From NCBI RefSeq assembly GCF_001611795.1, contig NZ_CP015098.1, positions 8,680,001-8,744,000 on the forward strand: a DNA stretch of 64,000 bases, given 5' to 3'. Shown in pieces: positions 34,094-42,964 of this stretch (position 1 is its first letter; every line of letters starts with the position of its first letter). Origin of the DNA: Streptomyces qaidamensis (GTDB taxonomy: Bacteria; Actinomycetota; Actinomycetes; Streptomycetales; Streptomycetaceae). Under the pieces are notes generated by a model. That model worked only from the letters and a program-made list of their open reading frames with translations, did not search any database and had not been told where the DNA came from. A program made the translations under genes and the position numbers.

Positions 34094-35812
34094 GTGACCA
34101 CCCCGCTCGACCACGAGTTCGTCCGCGCGGCGGCCCGCGCCGCCGACCGGCTGGCCGCCCCGCTGGCGGCCGGCCCCGACGAGGAACCGGCCGGTGTGCC
34201 CCACCGCGCTCTGGCACGCCGGGTGAAGACCCTAATCGCCGCGTACCGGTCCCCGGACTCGGCCCTGCACGGCAGCAGGCAGGCCGTCGCCGCCGCGACG
34301 GCCCACCTCCGCGCCCTGCGCGCCGAGCAGACGGCCACCGGCCTCTTCGCCGGCGGCGACAACGTGCAGTCACCGCCGGACTCCGGATTCACCGTCAACG
34401 ACGTGTGCGACGCGCACGTCCTGGCCGCCGGCGCGGGGCCCGGACTGCGCGACGTCACGGCGACACTCGCCGAGATCGCCCGCGCCGCCTCCGGCAGTCT
34501 CCTGGCCGGTGGGGTGCACACCCCCAACCACCGCTGGGAGCTGTGCGCCGCGTTGGCCCGGCTGCACCGGTCGTTCCCCGACGACCGGCTGCTCGACCGC
34601 GTCGGGGAGTGGCTCGCCGAGGGTGTCGACATCGACGCGGAGGGCCTGTACTCGGAACGCAGCGCCAACTACGCGGCCCACGTGTCCAACCCTTCGCTGC
34701 TGCTGCTGGCCGGAGTCCTCGGCCGCGCCGACCTGCTGGACGCCGTCGAACGCAATCTCGCCGCGACCCTGGACCTCATCCGGCCGGACGGCACGGTGGA
34801 GACGGTCCTCTCGCGCCGGCAGGACCAGAACAGCCCGTTCCCGCTCGCGCCCTACCTGCCGCACTACCGGCTGCTCGCGATCCGCACCGGCCGGGGCGAC
34901 TTCAGCCGGGCGGCGCGGCTGGCGGCCGCGGGCGGCATCGACGACCCCGACCTGCTCGCCGAGACCCTCCTCACTCCGGACCTGGCCCGCGTCCTGCCGG
35001 CACCGGCCGCGGAGACACTTCCGCGTGACCGGTACCTCACCACCGCGCGCCTCGCCGCACGCGCCTCGGCCACCGCGCACACGGTCGTGTACGGCGGCTC
35101 CGACGTGCCCGAGCACCGGCGCATCCGCTCGGGCCTCGCCTGCAATCCCACCTTCCTGCGCCTGTTCGCCGGCGACGCGGTCCTCGACGCGGTGCGCCTC
35201 TCTCGGGGATTCTTCGACCTCGGCCCGTTCCGTGCCGCCGAGATGCAGCAGCCCGCCGGCAACCGGTACCGGCTCACCGAGACCCTCACGGCCGCCTACT
35301 ACCAGCCGCTGGCGCCGGACCGGCGCCGGGACGACGGCGCCTACCGTATGGCGGACGAGGGACGCTTCTCGGCCGCGATGGCCTTCCCGGACCGGCCCCG
35401 GGACGAGGTCTCGCACACCACCCGCGTCGAGGTGGACCTGCGGGAGGACGGTGCCGACCTGCGGATCGACATCAGCGGGCCACGGGTGCCCTGGGCCCTC
35501 GAACTGACCTTCCGGCCGGGTGGCGTGCTTGAGGGCGCCGTACCGATCGGCGACGGGCGCTGGTGCCTGACGGCCGGGCCGATGACCTATCGGGTCGGTG
35601 ACGACGAGATCCGCGTCGAGGTCGGCGTCGAGGCGGGCGAACCGCCGGCCGGACCGGACCGGAGCGACCTGCTGCGGTACGACCCGGGGCAGGATTACAC
35701 CGTGGTGGGCGGCACCGACGCGACGACCGGGAACCGCGTCTACATCGGTGGACACGGCCCACACACCCTGACCGTCGCACTGCGCGCCCGCCGGCCCGCA
35801 CCTGTCGTGTGA
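34094..35812 (+). CDS. uncharacterised glycan-processing protein, possibly heparinase/lyase-like
   Basis: 572 residues from a GTG two bases after the permease stop; open frame further upstream overlaps the permease and is not coding. No signal peptide. The first about 350 residues are helix-rich with repeats of the type seen in (alpha/alpha) toroids (HTPNHRWELCAALARLHRSF, ERSANYAAHVSNPSLLLLAG); the last about 200 look like beta strands (VEVDLREDGADLRIDISGP, DYTVVGGTD). That two-part layout suits heparinase II/III or alginate-lyase relatives, but no catalytic signature was recognised. Its position as last gene of a sugar-import operon supports a cytoplasmic role on the imported oligosaccharide. 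Confidence 0.7.
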   Translation: MTTPLDHEFVRAAARAADRLAAPLAAGPDEEPAGVPHRALARRVKTLIAAYRSPDSALHGSRQAVAAATAHLRALRAEQTATGLFAGGDNVQSPPDSGFTVNDVCDAHVLAAGAGPGLRDVTATLAEIARAASGSLLAGGVHTPNHRWELCAALARLHRSFPDDRLLDRVGEWLAEGVDIDAEGLYSERSANYAAHVSNPSLLLLAGVLGRADLLDAVERNLAATLDLIRPDGTVETVLSRRQDQNSPFPLAPYLPHYRLLAIRTGRGDFSRAARLAAAGGIDDPDLLAETLLTPDLARVLPAPAAETLPRDRYLTTARLAARASATAHTVVYGGSDVPEHRRIRSGLACNPTFLRLFAGDAVLDAVRLSRGFFDLGPFRAAEMQQPAGNRYRLTETLTAAYYQPLAPDRRRDDGAYRMADEGRFSAAMAFPDRPRDEVSHTTRVEVDLREDGADLRIDISGPRVPWALELTFRPGGVLEGAVPIGDGRWCLTAGPMTYRVGDDEIRVEVGVEAGEPPAGPDRSDLLRYDPGQDYTVVGGTDATTGNRVYIGGHGPHTLTVALRARRPAPVV

Positions 35813-35929
35813 CTCCGACGGCCCTCGCCACGGCCGCTCGGGCAGGAGTACACGTCTCAGCGGTCCGCTACGGCCCGGCGGGCGACGGGGGCGGGGGACC
35901 GGAACCGACGCCGTCCACCTGACGACGGC

Positions 35930-36439
35930 TCACCCGTCGCAGGCCGGGTCCACGACCTCCGGCGCCTGAGCGGCGAGTTCTGTGAGGGGCTCGCCGCTCA
36001 GCCGGCACACCTTCCACTCGTCCAGGAGCTCGACCCCCAGCGACGTGTAGAAGTCGATCGTCGGGGTGTTCCAGGCGAGGACCCACCACTCGAAGCGGTC
36101 GTACCCGTTGCGCCGGCAGGCCGCGGCGAGGTCGGCGAGCAGGGCCTTGCCGTGCCCCGCGCCTCGGGCGTGCGGACGTACGTAGAGGTCCTCCAGGTGC
36201 ATGCCGCGCGTGCCCGTCCAGGTCGAGAAGAGCGGGAACCACAGGGCGTAGCCAACGGTCTCACCTGTGTCGTCGTCCTCGGCGATCAGCGCCGAAGCGG
36301 CCGGGTGTTCACCGAACAGCGCCTCGCGCAGCTGCTCCCCGGTGGCCCGGGCCTGCTCCTCGGCCCGTTCGTACGCGGCGAGTTCCCGGATCATCGCCCC
36401 GATCTCGGGTATGTCGTCCGGGGTGGCGGATCTGATCAT
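35930..36439 (-). CDS. GNAT family N-acetyltransferase
   Basis: 169 residues. It opens MIRSATPDDIPEIGAMIREL, the classic GNAT start, and carries the acetyl-CoA loop RPHARGAGHGKALL near residue 95, followed by NTPTIDFYTSLGVE. It resembles diamine/spermidine-type acetyltransferases (LFSTWTGTRGMHLEDLYV). Its start overlaps the stop of the upstream kinase by four bases, so the two form an operon. Substrate not known. Confidence 0.9.
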   Translation of the reverse strand: MIRSATPDDIPEIGAMIRELAAYERAEEQARATGEQLREALFGEHPAASALIAEDDDTGETVGYALWFPLFSTWTGTRGMHLEDLYVRPHARGAGHGKALLADLAAACRRNGYDRFEWWVLAWNTPTIDFYTSLGVELLDEWKVCRLSGEPLTELAAQAPEVVDPACDG

Positions 36440-37101
36440 GGGCGGATCATGCCCCGCCCGGCACCACCGGGTTCGCCCGGCACCACGAGGTCCGCCCGCC
36501 CCCGGGTCGCCGCGACCAGCTCGGCGTTGCGTTCGTCCGAGCGGGCGACCCAGGCCACCGCCTCCTCGTGCGTCTTGCCGAACTGCTCGTGACGGGAGAC
36601 CAGTCGGCGGACGCGCTCCCGCTCGGGCAGTTCGCAGAACCACACCTCGTCGAGGAGGGGGCGGACGCGGGGCCAGGCTCCGGTGGTCAGGAGCAGGTAG
36701 TTGCCCTCGGTGACGACCAGACGGGCCGTCGGAGGCACCGGGATCGCGCCCGCGACCGGCTGCTCCAGGACGCGCTCGAAGCCCGGGGCGTACACGACGT
36801 CGCCGGGCTCGTCGCGCAGCCGCCGCAGCAGGGCCGCGTACCCGGCCGCGTCGAACGTGTCGGGGGCGCCCTTGCGGTCCCGCAGGCCGAGGCGCTCCAG
36901 TTCGGCGTCGGCGAGGTGGAAGCCGTCCATGGGGACGTGCGCGACCCAGGGGTCACCGGCGCAGTTCAACTCACGCACCAGGCGCTCGGCGAGCGTCGAC
37001 TTGCCCGCGCCGGGGCTGCCCGCGATACCGAGGATCGCGCGCCGGCCGCCCTGGGGGAGGGCCCGGGCACGGTGGACGAGGTCGTCGAAGGTGAGCGGCA
37101 C
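36436..37101 (-). CDS. nucleoside/nucleotide kinase family P-loop protein
   Basis: 221 residues. Walker A GIAGSPGAGKST near residue 26, then HVPMDGFHLADAELERLGL, characteristic of the uridine kinase/pantothenate kinase-like group sometimes annotated as fructose or nucleoside kinases. Soluble and single-domain. It is translationally coupled to the acetyltransferase behind it and divergent from the phosphoglucomutase gene. The phosphate acceptor is unknown. Confidence 0.87.
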   Translation of the reverse strand: MPLTFDDLVHRARALPQGGRRAILGIAGSPGAGKSTLAERLVRELNCAGDPWVAHVPMDGFHLADAELERLGLRDRKGAPDTFDAAGYAALLRRLRDEPGDVVYAPGFERVLEQPVAGAIPVPPTARLVVTEGNYLLLTTGAWPRVRPLLDEVWFCELPERERVRRLVSRHEQFGKTHEEAVAWVARSDERNAELVAATRGRADLVVPGEPGGAGRGMIRP

Positions 37102-37218
37102 AGGCAGAGTCTGTCACCCGGTCAGGGCCGGGCGCCGGGAGCCCCGCACCCCTCGCACTCCCCGGCATGTGGCGTGCGCCACTCGCTGGAACATCGCCGG
37201 ACGGGGAACCGGTCCCTT

Positions 37219-37956
37219 ATGACGCAGCTCGGTCTTCCCGCAGACATCCACGCCTGTCTCTTCGACCTCGACGGCGTCGTCACCAAGACGGCCGTCGTGC
37301 ACGCGGCCGCCTGGAAGGAGATGTTCGACGCCTTCCTGCGCGAGCGCGACGGCGCGGACTTCCGGCCGTTCGGGGCGGCGGACTACGACGAGTACGTCGA
37401 CGGGCGACCACGCGCCGACGGGGTGCGCACCTTCCTCGCCTCCCGCGGCATCGACCTGCCCGACGGCGCCCCCGACGACCCACCGGGCGCAGAGACCGTG
37501 CACGGACTGGGCAACCGCAAGAACGAGCTGGTCCTCAAGAAGATCCGCACCGACGGCGTCGAGGCCTACGAAGGAACGCTGCGCTATCTGGAGGCCGTCC
37601 GGGCTCACGGACTGAGCACCGCGATCGTCTCCTCCAGCGCCAACTGCCGTGACGTGCTCCGCTCGATCGGCGCCGAGCACTTCTTCGACGTGCGCATCGA
37701 CGGCGTGGTCGCCGCCGAGCGCAAGCTGCCCGGCAAGCCGCACCCCGACACGTTCCTCGCCGCCGCCGAGGACCTCGGTGTCGAACCGTCCGAGGCGGCC
37801 GTCTTCGAGGACGCCCTGGCCGGCATGGACGCGGGCCGCGCGGGCCGCTTCGGCTACGTCGTGGGAGTCGACCGGGTCGGGCAGACCGACGCGCTGTACC
37901 GGCACGGAGCCGACGTCGTGGTGCAGGACCTCGCCGAACTGGGGGACCCGCAGTGA
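37219..37956 (+). CDS. HAD-family beta-phosphoglucomutase
   Basis: 245 residues. The catalytic HAD motif I is FDLDGVVTKT with nucleophile Asp16 and acid/base Asp18; motif II is IVSSSANC, motif III the lysine in KLPGKPHPDTF, motif IV EDALAGMDAG. The family converts beta-glucose 1-phosphate to glucose 6-phosphate. The next gene, starting inside this stop codon, encodes a GH65 phosphorylase that would produce beta-glucose 1-phosphate, so the pair degrades an alpha-glucosidic disaccharide by phosphorolysis. Confidence 0.92.
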   Translation: MTQLGLPADIHACLFDLDGVVTKTAVVHAAAWKEMFDAFLRERDGADFRPFGAADYDEYVDGRPRADGVRTFLASRGIDLPDGAPDDPPGAETVHGLGNRKNELVLKKIRTDGVEAYEGTLRYLEAVRAHGLSTAIVSSSANCRDVLRSIGAEHFFDVRIDGVVAAERKLPGKPHPDTFLAAAEDLGVEPSEAAVFEDALAGMDAGRAGRFGYVVGVDRVGQTDALYRHGADVVVQDLAELGDPQ

Positions 37957-40307
37957 TCAGGCAGCGGGCGTACGGCGTCGAGCCCTGGGCCGTACGCGAG
38001 ACGGCACTCAACCTCGACGTCCTGGCGCAGAGCGAGTCCGTCTTCGCCCTGTCCAACGGCCACATCGGCTGGCGCGGCAACCTCGACGAGGGCGAGCCGC
38101 ACGGCATGCCCGGCTCCTACCTCAACGGCGTCCACGAACTGCACCCGCTGCCCTACGCCGAGGCCGGCTACGGCTACCCGGAGTCCGGCCAGACCTCCAT
38201 CAACGTCACCAACGGCAAGGTGCTGCGGCTGCTCGTCGACGACGAGCCGTTCGACCTGCGCTACGGGCGGCTCGTCACCCACGAGCGGACCCTCGACCTG
38301 CGGCGGGGCGTCCTGGAACGGGTCTGCGAATGGACCTCCCCGGCCGGCTCCACCGTCCGGGTGCGCTCCACGCGGCTGGTGTCCCTCACCCAGCGCGCGA
38401 TAGCCGCCGTGGCGTACGAGGTCGAGCCCGTCGACAGCCGCACCCGTGTCGTCGTCCAGTCGGAACTCGTGGCCAACGAGAGCCTGCCCGAGCCGGACGG
38501 CGATCCGCGCGCGGCCAAGGCGCTGAAGTCGCCGCTGGAGCCGGAGGAGGACCTCGCCACGGGCAGCCGGCTGCGCCTCGTGCACCGCACCCGCCGCAGC
38601 GGCCTGAGGGTCGCCGTGGCCGCCGACCACACGGTCACCGGTCCCGAACGGACCACCACGAGCAGCGAGTCCAACGTGGACGTGTCCCGGCTGACCGTCA
38701 CCTCCGTGCTGGAACCGGGGGAGCGGCTGCGCGTGGAGAAGCTGGTCGCGCACGGCTGGTCCGGCGTCCGCTCCCGGCCCGCCATGAGCGACCAGGTCGA
38801 GGCGGCCCTCGCCGCGGCCGGGCACAGCGGCTGGCAGGGGCTCCTGGAGGACCAGCGGGCCTACCTCGACGACTTCTGGGCGCGTGCCGACGTCGAGATC
38901 GACGGCGACGAGGAGATCCAGCAGGCCGTCCGCTTCGCCCTCTTCCACGTCCTCCAGGCCGGTGCCCGCGCCGAACAGCGCGCCATCCCCGCCAAGGGCC
39001 TCACCGGCTCCGGCTACGACGGCCACGCCTTCTGGGACACCGAGGCGTTCGTGCTGCCCCTGCTCACCTACACCGTGCCGAAGGCCGCCGCCGAGGCCCT
39101 GCGCTGGCGCCTCGACACCCTGCCCGCCGCCCGGGAACGCGCCGCCCAGCTCGGCCTGCGCGGCGCCGCGTTCCCCTGGCGCACCATCGAGGGCTCGGAG
39201 GGCTCGGCCTACTGGCCGGCGGGCACGGCGGCCTTCCACGTGGGCGCCGACATCGCCGACGCCGTCGTACGGTACGTGGCCGTCACCGGCGACGAGACCT
39301 TCGAACGCGAGGTCGGCGTGGAGCTGCTGGTGGAGACCGCCCGCCTGTGGCGCTCCCTCGGCCACCACGACGACCGCGGCACCTTCCACATCGACGGTGT
39401 CACCGGACCGGACGAGTACAGCGCCATCGCCGACGACAACACGTACACCAATCTGATGGCCCGGGCGAACCTGCTGGCCGCCGCCGACGCCTGCAAACGC
39501 CACCCCGACGAGGCGGCGCGGCTCGGGGCCGACGAGGAGGAGAGGGCCGCCTGGCGGGACGCCGCCGAGGCCATGCACGTCCCCTACAACGAGGAACTCG
39601 GCGTGCACGAGCAGCACGCCGGCTTCACCCGCTACCAGCGCTGGGACTTCGACCGCACCGGCCCGGACCAGTACCCCCTGATGCTCCACTTCCCCTACTT
39701 CGACCTGTACCGCAAGCAGGTCATCAAGCAGGCGGACCTGGTGCTGGCGATGTACACCTGCGGCGCCTTCTTCGAGGAGTTCTTCGACGAGGAGCAGATC
39801 GCCCGCAACTTCGCCTACTACGAGCCGCTGACCGTCCGCGACTCCTCCCTGTCCGCCTGCGTCCAGGCCGTCATGGCCGCCCGGTCCGGCCATCTCGACC
39901 TGGCAGGCGACTACACGGCCGAGGCGGCGCTGATGGACCTCGGAGACCTGGAGCACAACTCCCGCGACGGACTGCACATCGCCTCGCTGGCCGGCGCCTG
40001 GATGGCGCTGGTCGCCGGGTTCGGCGGCATGCGGTGCAGCGACGGCGCCCTGCGGTTCGCGCCCCGCCTGCCCGAGCGGTACAGCCGGCTCGCCTTCACG
40101 GTGGGCTTCCTCGGCCGGTGCCTGCGCGTGGAACTGACCGCCGACCGGGCCACGTACAGCCTGACCTCCGGCACGCCCCTGACCATCCGGCACCACGGCA
40201 CCGAACTGACGGTCGGCGAGGACGCCCCTGTCTCCCGGCCCATTCCCGAGCTGACCCACCGCCCCGCCCCGGGCCGGCCCCCGCACCGCGCCCCGAACGC
40301 CCGCTGA
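37953..40307 (+). CDS. glycoside hydrolase family 65 (trehalose/kojibiose/maltose phosphorylase type)
   Basis: 784 residues, full GH65 length. An N-terminal beta-sandwich (about 1-270) precedes the catalytic helix barrel (about 310-690), which contains WDTEAFVLPLLTYT, AFPWRTIEG and the general acid Glu488 in GVTGPDEYS. A small C-terminal sheet domain follows. Inverting phosphorylases of this family split trehalose, maltose, kojibiose or nigerose into beta-glucose 1-phosphate and glucose. The GTG start overlaps the phosphoglucomutase stop, which supports a phosphorylase rather than a hydrolase. The disaccharide cannot be named from sequence. Confidence 0.92.
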   Translation: MIRQRAYGVEPWAVRETALNLDVLAQSESVFALSNGHIGWRGNLDEGEPHGMPGSYLNGVHELHPLPYAEAGYGYPESGQTSINVTNGKVLRLLVDDEPFDLRYGRLVTHERTLDLRRGVLERVCEWTSPAGSTVRVRSTRLVSLTQRAIAAVAYEVEPVDSRTRVVVQSELVANESLPEPDGDPRAAKALKSPLEPEEDLATGSRLRLVHRTRRSGLRVAVAADHTVTGPERTTTSSESNVDVSRLTVTSVLEPGERLRVEKLVAHGWSGVRSRPAMSDQVEAALAAAGHSGWQGLLEDQRAYLDDFWARADVEIDGDEEIQQAVRFALFHVLQAGARAEQRAIPAKGLTGSGYDGHAFWDTEAFVLPLLTYTVPKAAAEALRWRLDTLPAARERAAQLGLRGAAFPWRTIEGSEGSAYWPAGTAAFHVGADIADAVVRYVAVTGDETFEREVGVELLVETARLWRSLGHHDDRGTFHIDGVTGPDEYSAIADDNTYTNLMARANLLAAADACKRHPDEAARLGADEEERAAWRDAAEAMHVPYNEELGVHEQHAGFTRYQRWDFDRTGPDQYPLMLHFPYFDLYRKQVIKQADLVLAMYTCGAFFEEFFDEEQIARNFAYYEPLTVRDSSLSACVQAVMAARSGHLDLAGDYTAEAALMDLGDLEHNSRDGLHIASLAGAWMALVAGFGGMRCSDGALRFAPRLPERYSRLAFTVGFLGRCLRVELTADRATYSLTSGTPLTIRHHGTELTVGEDAPVSRPIPELTHRPAPGRPPHRAPNAR

Positions 40308-40324
40308 CCCGGACCCCCGGGTCA
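40305..40324 (+). terminator. hairpin at the end of the GH65 gene
   Basis: TGACCCGG and CCGGGTCA form an 8-bp stem with a 4-base loop, beginning at the stop codon itself. It is a likely terminator for the phosphoglucomutase-phosphorylase operon. Confidence 0.55.
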
Positions 40325-40411
40325 GGCGGTTGGCCGAGTACCGCCCTGCACACCACCGCCCCGCGGGTTAGCTTGATCGTGTTTTCCGGTCATCAGGGTT
40401 AGGGGCGGAAC

Positions 40412-41890
40412 ATGCCTGAGGGCGCCGACGCCATCCTCGTCGGGAGGCGAAGACGCGAACAGCCCGCCGGGCCGCGCGCCACTTCGGGGGCGCGCGGCAG
40501 CCGGCCGCTCGCCGCGCTCGCCGTGGTCTTCACCCTCGCGCAGCTCGCCCTCGTGCGGCCCGTCCTGGGCCTCGGCTGGGACGAGATCGTCTACGTCAGC
40601 CAGGTCACCTCGCACCACCCCGCGGCCTTCTTCAGCGCACCCCGCTCCCGCGGCGTCTCGCTGCTGGTAGCGCCCGTCGCGTCCTGGTCGTCGTCCGTCC
40701 CGCTGCTGCGCGTCTACCTCGCCCTGCTGTCCGGCATCGCCCTCTACCTGGCCCTGCGCTGCTGGCGGGGTCTGTTCCCGACCCGCGTCCTGGTCGTCGG
40801 CGGGGCCCTCTTCGCGTCCCTGTGGATGACCCTCTTCTACGGTCCGCAGGCCATGCCCAACTACTGGGTCGCGATCGGAGCCCTGATCAGCGTCGGCTGC
40901 TTCCTGCGGGCCCGGGCGGAACGTTCCTCCCCTGGGGTCCTGTGGGGCCTCGCGGCGGGCGCCGCGCTCATGGCGTGGATGCGTCCCACCGACGCCGTCC
41001 ACGTGGCCGTGCCGCTGCTGGTCCTCGCTCTGGTGCGCCGCCACGCGCGGCTCCTGCTCGTGCTCGTGGCAGGCCTGGCGGCCGGGGCCGTGCCGTGGGT
41101 GATCGAGGCCTACACCGGGTTCGGCGGGCTGGGGGAGCGGCTGGCGGAGGCCTCCCGGATCCAGGGCGGACTGGGATGGCACATCGCCGTCGACGACCAG
41201 TTGCGCAGTCTGGGCGGACGCGCCCTGTGCCGCCCGTGCACAGGGCCGATGCCGACCCCCCTGGTCACCCTCTGGTGGTTCGCCCTGCCCGTCCTGGCCG
41301 GCCTCGGACTGGCCGTCGCGGTCCGGGCCGGGCGCGCGGGACGGACCCTGGTCCCCCTGGCCTGCGCCGCCACGGCCGCGCTGCCGTACCTCTTCATGAT
41401 CGGCTACGCGGCGCCGCGCTTCCTCCAGCCGGCCTACGCGCTGCTCGCGATCCCGGTCGCCGACGCCCTGTGGCACCTGGTCAGAACCCCGCGCGGGACC
41501 TGGCGCCCGGTGGCCGCCGCACTCGTCGCGCTCTGCCTGGCCGGGCATCTCGCGGCACAACTCGCCGTTCTGCACGGCGCCGTGTCCCGCAACATCGACA
41601 GCCGCCGCGACTGGGACCGCACCGCTGACGCCCTGCACCGGCTCGGCGTCCGCCCGCCCTGTCTGCTCACCGGTCACGAGGCCATCCCCGTCGGCTACTA
41701 CACCGGTTGCTCCTCGGGGGCGACGTCCGGGAACAACGAGAACATCACCGTGTCCGGCATCCTGCGCACCGCGGACCGCCTCCCGGTCGCCCACCTCGCC
41801 CCGGCCGGCGGCACCCCGCCCCGCTACGCCCGCTCCTGGCCCGTCCACCGGATCTCCGACCTGGACGTCCGTGTCGCACCGGGCCCCTGA
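40412..41890 (+). CDS. GT-C-like integral membrane protein
   Basis: 492 residues with about ten membrane helices. The first external loop carries GLGWDEIVYVSQVTSHHP, resembling the acidic pair of GT-C glycosyltransferases (ArnT/PMT superfamily), and the C-terminal soluble part starts RDWDRTADALHRLGVRP. It is more distant from the family than the 24.5-kb enzyme, and the donor-binding motif is not obvious. It is monocistronic between the GH65 operon and the proteasome-type gene. A lipid-linked sugar transferase is likely but unproven. Confidence 0.65.
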   Translation: MPEGADAILVGRRRREQPAGPRATSGARGSRPLAALAVVFTLAQLALVRPVLGLGWDEIVYVSQVTSHHPAAFFSAPRSRGVSLLVAPVASWSSSVPLLRVYLALLSGIALYLALRCWRGLFPTRVLVVGGALFASLWMTLFYGPQAMPNYWVAIGALISVGCFLRARAERSSPGVLWGLAAGAALMAWMRPTDAVHVAVPLLVLALVRRHARLLLVLVAGLAAGAVPWVIEAYTGFGGLGERLAEASRIQGGLGWHIAVDDQLRSLGGRALCRPCTGPMPTPLVTLWWFALPVLAGLGLAVAVRAGRAGRTLVPLACAATAALPYLFMIGYAAPRFLQPAYALLAIPVADALWHLVRTPRGTWRPVAAALVALCLAGHLAAQLAVLHGAVSRNIDSRRDWDRTADALHRLGVRPPCLLTGHEAIPVGYYTGCSSGATSGNNENITVSGILRTADRLPVAHLAPAGGTPPRYARSWPVHRISDLDVRVAPGP

Positions 41891-41964
41891 CACCTCGGGT
41901 GACGTTTCCCGCCCGTCCGGCTCAGGTAGGAGTCGGTTGACGGTCACGACCGAGGGGGAACGGC

Positions 41965-42813
41965 ATGGCGGCGAGCGATCACGAGGGCAGGCTGGGGGAG
42001 GAGTTCTTCACTCCGGGCTCCTCGTCCTTCACGGACTTCCTGGCGGCCCACCGCCCCGGACTGCTGAGCACCCGGCGGGTCCTTCCGGACGGCGTCCGGG
42101 CCGAGGGCGCCCCGCACGGCACGACCGTGCTGGCCCTCACCTACCGGGACGGCGTGCTGATCGCGGGCGACCGGCGGGCGACGATGGGCAACCTGATCGC
42201 CCAGCGCGACCTGGAGAAGGTGCACCCAGCCGACGACCAGTGCGCGGTCGCCTTCGCGGGCACCGTCGGTCTCGCGGTGGACATGGTGAAGCTGTACCAG
42301 GTCGAGCTGGCGCACTTCGAGAAGATCGAGGGCATCCCCATGACCCTCGCAGCGAAAGCCACCCGGCTGGCCACCATGATCCGGAACAACCTGGGCCAGG
42401 CCATGCAGGGCCTCGCCGTCGTCCCGCTGCTGGCGGGCTACGACCCCGCGGCTCCCGAGGGCGCACGGGGCCGTATCTTCTCCTTCGACGTCGCCGGCGG
42501 CCGCTACGAGAAGTTCGGCTTCCACGCCGAGGGCTCCGGATCGCCGTACGCCCGGGGCGCGTTGAAGAAGCTCTACCGACCGGGCATGTCGCGCCGCGAG
42601 GCGGCCCTGGCCGCCCTGCAGGCGCTGTACGACGCGGCGGACGACGATTCCGCGACGGGCGGCCCCGACCTCACCCGCCGCATCTACCCCATCGTCTCCG
42701 TCATCACCGAGGACGGCTTCGAGCGGCTGGCCGAGGGGGAGACGGAGGAGCTCAGCCGCGAGATGGTCGAGCAGCGGCACACCCGGCCGGACGGACCGAA
42801 CGCCGGGGTGTGA
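41965..42813 (+). CDS. orphan 20S proteasome beta subunit
   Basis: 282 residues. A 52-residue propeptide precedes the autocatalytic site HG|TTVLAL, giving Thr53 as the mature nucleophile. Counting from it, the catalytic partners Asp17 (AGDRRAT) and Lys33 (DLEKV) are both in place, so the protease should be active. The normal actinobacterial operon pairs prcB with prcA, dop, pup and arc; none of these is present here. It may form an alternative core with the housekeeping alpha subunit or assemble alone. The C-terminal tail is acidic. Confidence 0.9.
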   Translation: MAASDHEGRLGEEFFTPGSSSFTDFLAAHRPGLLSTRRVLPDGVRAEGAPHGTTVLALTYRDGVLIAGDRRATMGNLIAQRDLEKVHPADDQCAVAFAGTVGLAVDMVKLYQVELAHFEKIEGIPMTLAAKATRLATMIRNNLGQAMQGLAVVPLLAGYDPAAPEGARGRIFSFDVAGGRYEKFGFHAEGSGSPYARGALKKLYRPGMSRREAALAALQALYDAADDDSATGGPDLTRRIYPIVSVITEDGFERLAEGETEELSREMVEQRHTRPDGPNAGV

Positions 42814-42883
42814 CACGCGGCCCGCAAGGAGGGCCCGCCGGCGGAGTTTTCGGTTCCATGGACAAGACCTGTCACGGGCTTTA

Positions 42884-42900
42884 CTGCACATGACTTGCAG
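42884..42900. promoter_or_regulatory. candidate Nur box ahead of the nickel/cobalt permease
   Basis: CTGCAC-ATGAC-TTGCAG fits the Streptomyces nickel-regulator pattern tTGCaa-N5-ttGCAA in spacing and most positions, and its outer CTGCA/TGCAG arms are exactly inverted. It lies 64 bases upstream of the permease start. Confidence 0.5.
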
Positions 42901-42964
42901 GTACTGGAGGATGGCGCAAGGCTGTCTGCCGCAGCCGTTCATCCGACAGAGAGATCTTCCCCCG

